This document shows positions 1 to 7,614 of a stretch of 64,000 bases of DNA, in pieces (position 1 is the first letter of the stretch; every line of letters begins with the position of its first letter). This DNA comes from Oscillibacter hominis. Lineage in GTDB: Bacteria > Bacillota > Clostridia > Oscillospirales > Oscillospiraceae. Made by a program: the position numbers and the translations under genes. Location: assembly GCF_014334055.1 (NCBI RefSeq), contig NZ_CP060490.1, forward strand, positions 2,480,001 to 2,544,000. The letters run 5' to 3'. Below the pieces are notes generated by a model. That model had not been told where the DNA came from, searched no databases, and was given only the letters and a program-made list of their open reading frames with translations.

Positions 1-1
1 G

Positions 2-1264
2 TGGAAGAAGTTCGTCCAGGAGAACCCCTACAACGTGGGGCTGGACTCCGCCATTTTGATGAATCCCGAGGTGTGGGTGGCCTCCGGCCATGTGGCCACC
101 TTCAACGACCCCCTCATCGACTGCAAGGCCTGCAAGATGCGCCACCGGGCCGACAAGTTGGTGGAGGCCTACAACGCGGAGCAGGGCATTGACGACGTGA
201 ACGTGGAGGCCATGGACGGCGAGGCGCTGGTATCCTATATCCGGGAAAAGCAGATCCCCTGCCCCGGCTGCGGCAAGTCCGACTTCACCGATATCCGCAA
301 GTTCAACCTGATGTTCAAGACCCATCAGGGCGTCACCGAGGACACGGCCAACGAGGTGTACCTGCGGCCTGAGACCGCCCAGGGCATTTTTGTCAACTTT
401 CCCGCCATCGCCCGCACCACCCGCCGCAAGCTGCCCTTCGGCGTGTGCCAGATCGGAAAGAGCTTCCGCAACGAGATCACCCCGGGCAACTTCATCTTCC
501 GCATCCGGGAGTTTGAGCAGATGGAGCTGGAGTTCTTCTGCAAGCCGGACACGGACCTGGAGTGGTTCTCCTATTGGCGCAGCTACTGCCACCAGTGGTT
601 GAAGGACCTGGGCGTCCGGGAGGAGAACCTGCGCCTGCGTGACCATGAGAAGGAGGAGCTGAGCTTTTACTCCAAGGCCACCACCGACTTTGAGTATAAG
701 TTCCCCTTCGGTTGGGGCGAGCTCTGGGGCGTGGCGGACCGGACCAACTATGACCTCAAGCAGCATCAGGAGCACTCCGGCCAGGACCTGACCTATTTTG
801 ACCAGGAGAAGAATGAGCGCTATATCCCCTATGTCATCGAGCCCTCCCTGGGCGCGGACCGCATGACCCTTGCCTTTTTGGTGGAGGCATACGACGAGGA
901 GGTCGTGGACCCGGAGAAGAACGACAGCCGCGTTGTGATGCATTTCCATCCGGCCCTGGCCCCCTTCAAGGCGGCGGTTCTGCCGCTTTCCAAGAAGCTT
1001 GGCGAAAAGGCCCAGGAGATTCAGCGCGAGCTGAGCAAGTACTATATGGTGGACTACGACGATACCGGCTCCATCGGCAAGCGCTACCGCAGGGAGGACG
1101 AGATCGGCACCCCCTATTGCATCACCGTGGACTTCCAGACCGTGGGCGACGAGAAGACTCCCGCCGACCACTGCGTCACCGTCCGGGACCGGGACACCAT
1201 GGAGCAGGTGCGTCTGCCCATCGACAAGCTGAAGGCCTATCTGGACGAGAAGCTGACCTATTGA
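2..1264 (+). CDS. glyS: Glycyl-tRNA synthetase (5' end outside window)
   Basis: Class II, homodimer-type glycine-tRNA ligase, which charges tRNA-Gly in the cytosol. The frame is open from base 2, so the N-terminus lies outside the window and about 420 residues are present. Motif 2 is visible as [20 protein letters not shown], preceded by the [10 protein letters not shown] segment. Motif 3 is [14 protein letters not shown]. The C-terminal anticodon-binding domain begins near [22 protein letters not shown] segment and a CKACKM segment form the zinc-binding insert typical of this type. A strong terminator follows the stop codon, so this is the end of its transcript. Confidence 0.97.
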   Translation, partial: WKKFVQENPYNVGLDSAILMNPEVWVASGHVATFNDPLIDCKACKMRHRADKLVEAYNAEQGIDDVNVEAMDGEALVSYIREKQIPCPGCGKSDFTDIRKFNLMFKTHQGVTEDTANEVYLRPETAQGIFVNFPAIARTTRRKLPFGVCQIGKSFRNEITPGNFIFRIREFEQMELEFFCKPDTDLEWFSYWRSYCHQWLKDLGVREENLRLRDHEKEELSFYSKATTDFEYKFPFGWGELWGVADRTNYDLKQHQEHSGQDLTYFDQEKNERYIPYVIEPSLGADRMTLAFLVEAYDEEVVDPEKNDSRVVMHFHPALAPFKAAVLPLSKKLGEKAQEIQRELSKYYMVDYDDTGSIGKRYRREDEIGTPYCITVDFQTVGDEKTPADHCVTVRDRDTMEQVRLPIDKLKAYLDEKLTY

Positions 1265-1276
1265 GGCTGAACCATT

Positions 1277-1308
1277 AAAAAGGCCGCCCCTTTTGGGGCG
1301 GCCTTTTT
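1277..1308 (+). terminator. Rho-independent terminator of glyS
   Basis: Perfect GGCCGCCCC / GGGGCGGCC stem with a TTTT loop and flanking A and T runs, 13 bases after the glyS stop codon. Confidence 0.93.
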
Positions 1309-1383
1309 GATGATGTACGTTGACCGTTGTTGCGGGGAACGTGGGATAGAAAAGTGCCTGCGGCGGAAAAATACAGCATCCCC

Positions 1384-1412
1384 TTGTTTTTCCCCGGGAA
1401 AACGGGTATGAT
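1384..1412 (+). promoter_or_regulatory. Promoter for the LTA-synthase-like gene
   Basis: TTGTTT (1384-1389), a 17-base spacer, then TATGAT (1407-1412), about 60 bases before the GTG start. The spacer carries a CCCCGGG-centred near-palindrome flanked by T and A runs, which could be an operator. Confidence 0.6.
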
Positions 1413-1473
1413 GTCACAATAGGATTTTTGGACGCGGTTTACCGCATGGAGTTTAAAAAAGAGGGTTTCCTAA

Positions 1474-3312
1474 GTGAAAACATTCTGGTTATTTCAAAAA
1501 AGCGGCGCTGGCCTCACTGCGGGAAAGCGGGTTGGGTTCTGGGTGTGGAATGCGCTGTGGGTGCTGCTGTCCGGGATTTGCCTGGGGGCGCTGTCCCTGC
1601 TGTTCGCCTATGGAAAGTATACGGACCTCCTGTTTTTCAGCTATTTTGCCAATTGGCGGATCGCCGCGCTGAACATCGTTCCGGCGGCGGCATTGGCCCT
1701 GATCCTCTATCTTCTGATCGGGCGGGCATGGCTGTCCTTTCTGCTCTCGGCCTTTTTGACCTTAGGCGCCTCCTTTGCCAACTATTTTTTGCTCCTGTTC
1801 CGGGACGACCCGCTGATGTTTGACGACCTGCGCTACATCCGGGAGGCGGCGGGCATTACAAAGACCGCGGGCTACGACCTCTCTCCGGACGGCCGGATCT
1901 GGTTTGGCATCGCCTGCGCCCTGGCAGGGACGGCGGTCCTCTTTTTCATTGCCCGGGGCCGCCCCCCGGCAAAGGTGCGTCTGCCCCTGGCCCTTGCGGC
2001 CGCCCTTGCCTGCATCTCCCTGAAGGGGGTCTACGGCGACAGCGTGACCTATAAGGTCCGCACCGCCAATACGGAGCACATCAACCAGTGGAGCTCCACC
2101 CAGGTCTATCTCTCCAAGGGGTTTCTCTACCCCTTCCTCCACAGCATGACCACCGGCCGGATCAAGCCGCCGGAGGGCTATGACGAGGCCGCCGCGGCCG
2201 CGCTGCTGGCTCAGTATGAGGACCAGCCCATCAAGGAGGCGGTGGACCTTATCACCATCCAGTTAGAGGCCTTTGCCGACTTTTCCACATTGGGCATCGA
2301 GGGTGTGGATTTCTCCCTTTATGACGACTACCATGCCCTGGAGCAGGAAGGTGTGGCAGGGCCCCTGATCACCAACATCTTTGCCGGCGGTACGGTGGAC
2401 ACGGAGCGGTGTTTCCTCACGGGGCTGTGCACGCTGCCCAACTTCCGTGCCAACACCAACTCCTACGCCTGGTACCTGAGGGAACAGGGCTACACGGCGG
2501 AGGGCAGCCACTCCAGCTTTGAGTGGTTTTACAACCGCCAGAATGTGAACCGGTACCTGGGCATCCCCACCTACTACTTTTATGAAAACCACTTCAGCCA
2601 GCTCTCCGAGGCCATTGCGGCGGATCAGCTGCTGCTGCCGGAGATTTTGTCGCTCTACCGGGAAAACCGGACCGACAGCCCCTACTTCTCCTTCAATGTC
2701 ACCTATCAGGGCCACGGGCCCTACGACACCCAGAGCGTCTGGCGGGGAAACCACTACACCGACGGCCGGTATTCTGAGGAAACCGCCAACATCCTGGACA
2801 ACTACCTGGGCTCTGTGGAGGACACCATCCATCAGCTGACGGGCTTTGTGGATCAGCTCCGCCGGGAGGAGCGGCCGGTGGTGCTGGTGATCTATGGCGA
2901 CCATAAGCCCTGGCTGGGCGACGGGAACTCCGCCTACAGCGAGTTGGGCGTCAATCTGGATGTGGCCACTGACGAGGGGTTTCGGAATTACTACGGCACC
3001 AGTTACCTGATCTGGGCCAACGGCGCGGCCAAAGAGCTGCTGCACCGGCCGTTTGAGGGCCGGGGGCCGGAGCTCTCCTCCTGCTTTTTGATGAACGAGG
3101 TCTTTCACCAGTGCGGCTACCTGGGCAGCGCCTATCTCCAGGCCACGGAGCAGGTGCGCCGGGTGCTGCCGGTCATCACCTCTGTGGAAAAGTATATAGA
3201 TGCCGATGGCACAGTGCGCGGCGGCCTGTCCCCTGAGGAAGAGGAGGCGCTGTCCACCTTCCGCGGCCTGGAGTATTACTGGGCCAGCCACTTTGCCTAT
3301 GGCGGCGCATAA
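1474..3312 (+). CDS. LTA synthase-family membrane sulfatase-fold protein
   Basis: About 612 aa. Five hydrophobic segments lie in roughly the first 190 residues. An extracellular alkaline-phosphatase/sulfatase-fold domain follows from about residue 250. Family landmarks are NIFAGGTVDTERCFLTG (metal/nucleophile Thr region), SFEWFYNRQN, GHGPYDT and VIYGDHKPW. LtaS-type enzymes polymerise glycerol phosphate onto a lipid anchor. Related proteins add phosphoglycerol or other phospho-groups to envelope glycans, and the exact substrate cannot be read from sequence. The start is a GTG preceded by GAGGG. The gene stands alone between a promoter and an 18-bp terminator stem. Confidence 0.85.
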   Translation: MKTFWLFQKSGAGLTAGKRVGFWVWNALWVLLSGICLGALSLLFAYGKYTDLLFFSYFANWRIAALNIVPAAALALILYLLIGRAWLSFLLSAFLTLGASFANYFLLLFRDDPLMFDDLRYIREAAGITKTAGYDLSPDGRIWFGIACALAGTAVLFFIARGRPPAKVRLPLALAAALACISLKGVYGDSVTYKVRTANTEHINQWSSTQVYLSKGFLYPFLHSMTTGRIKPPEGYDEAAAAALLAQYEDQPIKEAVDLITIQLEAFADFSTLGIEGVDFSLYDDYHALEQEGVAGPLITNIFAGGTVDTERCFLTGLCTLPNFRANTNSYAWYLREQGYTAEGSHSSFEWFYNRQNVNRYLGIPTYYFYENHFSQLSEAIAADQLLLPEILSLYRENRTDSPYFSFNVTYQGHGPYDTQSVWRGNHYTDGRYSEETANILDNYLGSVEDTIHQLTGFVDQLRREERPVVLVIYGDHKPWLGDGNSAYSELGVNLDVATDEGFRNYYGTSYLIWANGAAKELLHRPFEGRGPELSSCFLMNEVFHQCGYLGSAYLQATEQVRRVLPVITSVEKYIDADGTVRGGLSPEEEEALSTFRGLEYYWASHFAYGGA

Positions 3313-3354
3313 AAGAACTACCGGAAGAGCTCAGCCCTCTTCCGGTAGTTCTTT
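3312..3354. terminator. Bidirectional terminator, 18-bp stem
   Basis: AAAGAACTACCGGAAGAG pairs exactly with CTCTTCCGGTAGTTCTTT. It starts at the last base of the LTA-synthase-like stop codon and contains the last codons of the convergent 53-aa ORF, so it can serve both. Confidence 0.85.
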
Positions 3355-3492
3355 CAGAACCTGGGTTTCCGCCTCCTGCTGCGCCTGAATCAGCAGTTCT
3401 TTGGCTTGGATCAGGTCACCTTTGTCCATCGCGCTTGTGGCCTTGGCCATACAGTGCAGGAGATGGTAATATTGCTCACGATAGGAATCCAT
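3331..3492 (-). CDS. Small hypothetical protein, 53 aa
   Basis: An unrecognised small ORF supported by an excellent ribosome-binding site: GGAGGTGA lies five bases before its ATG at 3492. The product begins MDSYREQYYHLLHCMAKATS and ends LKELPEEG. It is charged and strongly helix-forming, with no signal peptide or membrane segment. It is divergent from the XRE regulator at 3587, and the two share a 94-base intergenic region holding an inverted repeat. No function is assigned. A small partner or target of the XRE protein is possible but is inference. Confidence 0.72.
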   Translation of the reverse strand: MDSYREQYYHLLHCMAKATSAMDKGDLIQAKELLIQAQQEAETQVLKELPEEG

Positions 3493-3509
3493 GTAAGTCA
3501 CCTCCATAT

Positions 3510-3523
3510 ACTATATCTATAGT
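3510..3523. promoter_or_regulatory. Inverted repeat, candidate XRE operator
   Basis: ACTATA-TC-TATAGT, six-base perfect arms, in the intergenic region between the divergent 53-aa ORF and the XRE gene. The position fits an operator controlling one or both promoters. Binding is inferred. Confidence 0.45.
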
Positions 3524-3586
3524 AACGATGTAAACAGGAATTGTCAATCAGTTACTTAACAGATAGGGTAAACTTGAGGTGATAAA

Positions 3587-3832
3587 GTGATAACAAATCA
3601 AACGATTTTATCCGTCCGTGAGTACGGAAAGGTCTCCCTGCGGCTGAGCCAGTTGATGGACCAGCGGGGAATGACCAGAAATGAGCTGGCCAAATCAATC
3701 CACACACGCTTTGAAGTGGTGGACAAGTGGTACCGGGGCGATGTATCCAAAATCGACCTGGATATCCTGGCCAGAATCTGTTATGTCATGGGATGCACGG
3801 TAGAGGAACTGCTGGTCTACGAGGCACCATGA
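3587..3832 (+). CDS. XRE-family HTH regulator, 81 aa
   Basis: Single-domain Cro/C1-type helix-turn-helix protein. The HTH spans about residues 17-74: LSQLMDQRGMTRNELAKSI, then the recognition-helix region RFEVVDKWYRGDVSKIDLD, then ARICYVMGCTVEELLVY. It starts with GTG, supported by GAGGTG six bases upstream. It has no sensor domain. It is divergent from the 53-aa ORF and convergent with the AlaX-like gene across a shared terminator. It probably binds DNA as a dimer and may autoregulate through the repeat at 3510-3523 (inference). Confidence 0.87.
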   Translation: MITNQTILSVREYGKVSLRLSQLMDQRGMTRNELAKSIHTRFEVVDKWYRGDVSKIDLDILARICYVMGCTVEELLVYEAP

Positions 3833-3847
3833 GAAATTAGAAGAAAG

Positions 3848-3882
3848 AAAGGCGCCGGCATAGAGCTTGCCGGCGCCTTTTT
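3848..3882. terminator. Bidirectional terminator between XRE gene and alaX-like gene
   Basis: GGCGCCGGCA and TGCCGGCGCC form a perfect 10-bp stem with a 7-base loop. It is flanked by AAA on the left and TTTTT on the right, between two convergent stop codons. Confidence 0.9.
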
Positions 3883-3890
3883 GCTCAGGA

Positions 3891-5054
3891 TCAGGGCAAG
3901 GGCTGCGCATCCTGGGCCAGGAACTCTTCGATCGCCGCCCGGTCGGCGGCAACGCTGCCCTGGGCGAAGCCGTCCCGTCCGCCGCCCCGGCCCTGAAGGG
4001 CGCTGTTGAGGGCCTTGACAAACTCCCGGATGTCTTTGCCCGGGGAGAGGATGGCATAGGCATAGTGCCCGTCCCCGCCGGAGAAGACCATGCAGCGGCC
4101 GCCGCAGGCCTGGGCCACGGCATCACAGAGGCAGCGCACCGCATCGGGCCGCATGGGCTCCTCCCAGAGCACCACGTCGCCCGCTCCCCGGTACTGCTCG
4201 GCCAGGGAGGCGAACACGCTCTCCTCCAGATGGGCCGTCCGGGCCTTGGCGGAAGAGAGCTCACCTAAGAGGCGCTCCACCGCGGCGGCGGTCTCCGTGG
4301 GCTTGGCGGAGGTGGCCTGGGCCACCGCCCGGTTCTGCTCAAAAACCGCGCTCAGGTGATGCAGGGCCCGGCGGCCGCAGAGAATCTCCAGCCGGACGCC
4401 CTGGCGGAACTTCTGACAGGAAAGGACCTTGATGAGGCCCACCTGCCCGGCGCGGAGCACATGGGTGCCGCAGCAGGCGCAGCAGTCCGCCTCCGGGAAG
4501 GAGACGATCCGCACCTGGCCCGTCAGCTCCTTTTTGGAGCGGTAGTCGATGGAGGCAAGCTCCTTGGGGGAGGGGTAGGCGACCTCCACCGCGGCGTCGG
4601 CCCAGATCACCTCATTGGCCCTGCGCTCCGCCTCCACCACCTGCTCCCAGGTCAGCTCTGTGTTGTAGTCGATGGTGACCGTGTCGGCGCCCAAGTGGAA
4701 GCCCACGTTGTCGCAGTGGTAGAGGCTGCACAGAAGGCCGCTGATGATGTGCTCGCCAGAGTGCTGCTGCATGTGGTCAAAGCGGCGCTCCCAGTCCACC
4801 GTGCCCTCCACGCTGCCGCCCGCCTTCAGGGGGCTTGAGCAGGTGTGGACGATCACGCCGTCCTTTTCGTGGACGTCGGTGACGGAGGCTGTGCCCAGGG
4901 TGCCGTGATCCGCCGGCTGGCCGCCTCCCTCGGGGTAGAAGGCGGTGCGGTCCAGCGTGACCGCAAAGCCGCCCTTTACCTCCTCACAGGAGAGGACGGA
5001 GGCGGTGAAGCGGCAGAGGAAGGGGTCGGAGTAATACAGCTTTTCGGTTTCCAT
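3891..5054 (-). CDS. AlaX-type alanyl-tRNA editing protein with DHHA1 domain
   Basis: 387 aa; a free-standing relative of the editing half of alanyl-tRNA synthetase, expected to hydrolyse Ser- or Gly-mischarged tRNA-Ala. The N-terminal part has FYPEGGGQPADHG. The editing site shows HSGEHIISG (HxxxH) and CCGTH (CxxxH), the four zinc ligands. A central region is probably coiled (about 230-280). The C-terminal DHHA1 domain ends with GRGGGRDGFAQGS. No aminoacylation core or KMSKS-like motif is present, so it is not a truncated AlaRS. It is transcribed alone and converges with the XRE gene. Confidence 0.88.
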   Translation of the reverse strand: METEKLYYSDPFLCRFTASVLSCEEVKGGFAVTLDRTAFYPEGGGQPADHGTLGTASVTDVHEKDGVIVHTCSSPLKAGGSVEGTVDWERRFDHMQQHSGEHIISGLLCSLYHCDNVGFHLGADTVTIDYNTELTWEQVVEAERRANEVIWADAAVEVAYPSPKELASIDYRSKKELTGQVRIVSFPEADCCACCGTHVLRAGQVGLIKVLSCQKFRQGVRLEILCGRRALHHLSAVFEQNRAVAQATSAKPTETAAAVERLLGELSSAKARTAHLEESVFASLAEQYRGAGDVVLWEEPMRPDAVRCLCDAVAQACGGRCMVFSGGDGHYAYAILSPGKDIREFVKALNSALQGRGGGRDGFAQGSVAADRAAIEEFLAQDAQPLP

Positions 5055-5090
5055 GGCGAATGATCCTTTCAGCAGCAGAATTGTTACCGC

Positions 5091-5951
5091 TCAGCACAGC
5101 GCGGAGAGGGCGTTCCAGACCGGATAGGCCAGAAGCCAGGTCGCGGCGGCGGAGCAGAGGTTGGCCGTGAAGCCGTAGGCGGTAGCCCGCCCCCGGGAGG
5201 CCCCGGTGAGAAGGCGGCGGTAGAGAAGCGTCTCCACCGCGACCACCACCACCTCCACCAGGAGAAACAGCAGATAGTAGCCAAGGCCCACGCCCTCCCG
5301 CAGCGCGGTGAGCCCCAGGGAGCAGAACACGCCGACCTGGGTCACCAGGTTGACCAGCAGAAAGACCCTCCAGTTCTTCTTGGAGGAGAGGCCGAAGAGG
5401 AGCAGCACCGCGCCTTCAATGACCAGCGTGGGGAGGAAGGTGGCAAGGAACTGGAGCGCGTAGGCCAGCCACACCGGCGGCGTGGAGACGGTCTTGTCCG
5501 CCCAGTCCACGGAGACGGAGGACTGGAGGACCGGCCGGGTCATGGGGTCGGAGAGCCAGCTCTCGCCGCCCTTGGTGACGATCAGGATGCGGTAAGTGTC
5601 GGGCACGCCCACATAGCGGAAGACGTGGAGGCCGTCCTGGCCGGAGAGCTTTCCCCACATGGGCGCCCCGGTGCCCTGGGCCAGGCAGGCGTGATACCCC
5701 TCGGGCACCGCGTCCAAAAGGGACTGAAGGAGCCCCTCGTCCAGCTCCGCCCGGTCCTCATCGGTAAGGTTGGAGCGGCCCTCCTCAAAGTCGCCCTCGG
5801 CAACCAGGTCCAGGTAGTAGGGCTCCTCCGGGGCGTTTTCCACGCGGACGCGCAGTTCGGGCTTGGGCCCCATGTCCGCAAGGGCGGTGGTGGTGAGCAG
5901 GGCCAGTGCGGCCATCAGCAAAAGACAGGTGCGAAGAAACTTCTCTTTCAT
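5091..5951 (-). CDS. Exported/membrane protein of unknown function
   Basis: 286 aa; function not recognised. The start chosen is the ATG at 5951, with GGAGG eight bases upstream; a longer open frame reaches back into the GH3 gene and is rejected. There is a signal peptide (LLLMAALALLTTTALA), then a soluble domain of about 150 residues beginning DMGPKPELRV. About four hydrophobic segments fill the C-terminal half, from WLAYALQFLATFLPTLVIEG to the end. The layout suggests an extracytoplasmic domain on a small polytopic base. It lies 36 bases upstream of the AlaX-like gene on the same strand and may be cotranscribed with it. Confidence 0.75.
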   Translation of the reverse strand: MKEKFLRTCLLLMAALALLTTTALADMGPKPELRVRVENAPEEPYYLDLVAEGDFEEGRSNLTDEDRAELDEGLLQSLLDAVPEGYHACLAQGTGAPMWGKLSGQDGLHVFRYVGVPDTYRILIVTKGGESWLSDPMTRPVLQSSVSVDWADKTVSTPPVWLAYALQFLATFLPTLVIEGAVLLLFGLSSKKNWRVFLLVNLVTQVGVFCSLGLTALREGVGLGYYLLFLLVEVVVVAVETLLYRRLLTGASRGRATAYGFTANLCSAAATWLLAYPVWNALSALC

Positions 5952-6022
5952 ACAAAACCTCCTTGTTCCTGTCGCCGCGCCTCTTCCAAAAAGCGCGGCC
6001 ATACCAGTTAGACGGATTTGCC

Positions 6023-7183
6023 TCAGGTAAAGTTCAAAAGCCCAAGGGAGCATTTCCAACGCAGCACCCGGCGGCAGGCGTCCTCCACCGCCGAGCGGCC
6101 CAGTTCGCCCTGCTCCACCGCCTCGATGACCTTGGGGATCTGGGTGCGGTAGTCGGTGGTCACCACCATGTCGTTGCCCGCCTGAAGGGCCATCACCGCC
6201 ACGGCGCCGCCGGGGGAGTAGGCGGCCACCGCATCCATGGCCAAATCGTCGGTCATGGCCACGCCTGTGAAGCCCAAGTCCCGCAGGGCCTGGTGCGCGG
6301 CGGGGGAGAGGGAGGCGGGCAGGGTATCGTCCAGGCAGGTGACGATGTTGTGGCACACCAGAACGGCCCCCGCCCCGGCGTCAAAGCCGGAGGAGAAGGG
6401 CAAAAAGTCGGCGCTCCGGAAGGCCTCCAGGGGCCGCTGGTCCACGGCGATGCCGGTGTGGGTGTCGGCGTTGTTCCCGTAGCCGGGGAAGTGTTTTAAG
6501 ACGCAGCCCATGCCGTCGGACCGCATCTGGGAGACCACCGCGGCCACATAGTCCGCCGTGGCCGAAGCGTCCTGTCCGAAGGAGCGGTCATGGATGAAGT
6601 CGCCGGGGGTTAAGGACACGTCGGCCACCGGGGAGAAGTTCACGTTGATCCCAAGGGCGGAAAGGAGCAAATCCTTTTCGCGGGTGCCGGCCGTCACGGC
6701 CTCCATGCCGCCGGAAGCGTAGAGCTTCTGGGGGGAGGGGAATTTGGAGGGCCGCAGGTGGGGGTTGGAGCTGACGCGCACCACGGTGCCGCCCTCCTCA
6801 TCCACACCGATGAGCAGGGGGATCGCGGCCGCGTCCTGATAGGCGGCGATGGCCTGGATTACGTCGTTTGCGGTCTTGTCCTGGAAATCCCGGCCAAAGA
6901 GAAGGTAGCCGCCCAGGTGGTAGGCGGACACGTCCGCCACGGCGTCCTCCGCCGGGCAGCGGACGAAAAAGAGCTGGCCCACCTGCTCCTCCAAAGTCAT
7001 GGAGGAGAGCAGCTCCTCCAGCTGCTGCGCCTCCAATTCCTCCGCCGTGGGCGGCGGGGGAGGGGGCGGCTCCTCTGAATGGGAGGCGGAGGACTGGGGC
7101 GGCGCGGAGGAGACGCTTCCCCCACAGCCGGCGCAGGTGATCAGTAACAGTGCCGACAGCGCGGCGCAGAAAAGACGCTTCAT
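6023..7183 (-). CDS. GH3 beta-N-acetylhexosaminidase-like lipoprotein
   Basis: 386 aa. The start is ATG 7183, with GGAGG four bases upstream. The N-terminus is a lipoprotein signal (LLLITCAGC, lipidated Cys), followed by a Ser/Pro-rich linker with seven consecutive prolines. The rest is a glycoside hydrolase family 3 N-terminal barrel of the NagZ/NagA type: LIGVDEEGGTVVRV, then KHFPGYGNNADTHTG with the catalytic His-containing loop, then TDDLAMDAV with the nucleophile Asp. Members remove GlcNAc from muropeptides or cell-wall glycans. Here it would act outside the membrane. It lacks a C-terminal GH3 sandwich domain, which is normal for NagZ-like forms. Confidence 0.9.
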   Translation of the reverse strand: MKRLFCAALSALLLITCAGCGGSVSSAPPQSSASHSEEPPPPPPPTAEELEAQQLEELLSSMTLEEQVGQLFFVRCPAEDAVADVSAYHLGGYLLFGRDFQDKTANDVIQAIAAYQDAAAIPLLIGVDEEGGTVVRVSSNPHLRPSKFPSPQKLYASGGMEAVTAGTREKDLLLSALGINVNFSPVADVSLTPGDFIHDRSFGQDASATADYVAAVVSQMRSDGMGCVLKHFPGYGNNADTHTGIAVDQRPLEAFRSADFLPFSSGFDAGAGAVLVCHNIVTCLDDTLPASLSPAAHQALRDLGFTGVAMTDDLAMDAVAAYSPGGAVAVMALQAGNDMVVTTDYRTQIPKVIEAVEQGELGRSAVEDACRRVLRWKCSLGLLNFT

Positions 7184-7314
7184 GGGGCCTCCTTGCTCCG
7201 GACGTACCGGATGGTTCTGAGGGTAGTCTACCACAACGGAGGGAAAAAGGGAACCATCATGGGGATGAATGTGGGGCGCATTCCCCGAGAGAACCTCGCG
7301 GAAATCTCTTGTTA

Positions 7315-7331
7315 TACGCATAATTTGCGTA
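7315..7331. promoter_or_regulatory. Inverted repeat upstream of RHH gene
   Basis: TACGCA-TAATT-TGCGTA, perfect six-base arms, in an AT-rich stretch (about 7310-7400) ahead of the ribbon-helix-helix gene. It is a candidate operator for that gene's own product; binding is inferred. Confidence 0.4.
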
Positions 7332-7417
7332 AATTACAGAATATTCAAAAAACAGTAGTATATTATTGCTGTGATTCTTTAATCAAAGTCTTTGTTAAAT
7401 AGGAGTGAAGGATTGAG

Positions 7418-7576
7418 ATGTATCCGAGGAAGCCGCTGAAGGTGAAACTCAGTGTTACGCTGGATGAAGACGTAGTAGAGCGGCTGCGAAAGCTGGCGGA
7501 CGAGGATGACCGGCAGCTTTCAAGCTATATGAATCGGGTGCTGCGCGAGGTTCTTTGGAAAATAGACCGATCATAA
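7418..7576 (+). CDS. Ribbon-helix-helix (Arc/CopG-like) protein, 52 aa
   Basis: A small ORF starting ATG at 7418 with purine-rich AGGAGTGAAGGA just upstream. The product has the RHH layout: a basic beta strand (KPLKVKLSVTL), helix 1 (DEDVVERLRKLADEDD) and helix 2 (LSSYMNRVLREVLWKI). RHH dimers bind DNA through the strand pair. There is no adjacent toxin gene, so it is not supported as an antitoxin. A lone autoregulating repressor or small nucleoid-associated factor is more likely. It converges with aspS across a shared hairpin. Confidence 0.82.
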   Translation: MYPRKPLKVKLSVTLDEDVVERLRKLADEDDRQLSSYMNRVLREVLWKIDRS

Positions 7577-7580
7577 AAGT

Positions 7581-7607
7581 CCCCCGGCTGCAAGGTACAG
7601 CCGGGGG
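7581..7607. terminator. Hairpin between RHH gene and aspS
   Basis: CCCCCGGCTG / CAGCCGGGGG, a perfect 10-bp stem with a 7-base loop, between two convergent stop codons. The minus-strand side is followed by ACTTTTATG and the plus side by AACCGTTTTA, so it is probably used by both. Confidence 0.8.
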
Positions 7608-7614
7608 AACCGTT

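Noticed and set aside
1388-1403. Second Noc-binding site near 1.39 kb
   Set aside because: TTTCCCCGGGAAAA differs from the consensus at three positions including the inner T, so it is not counted.
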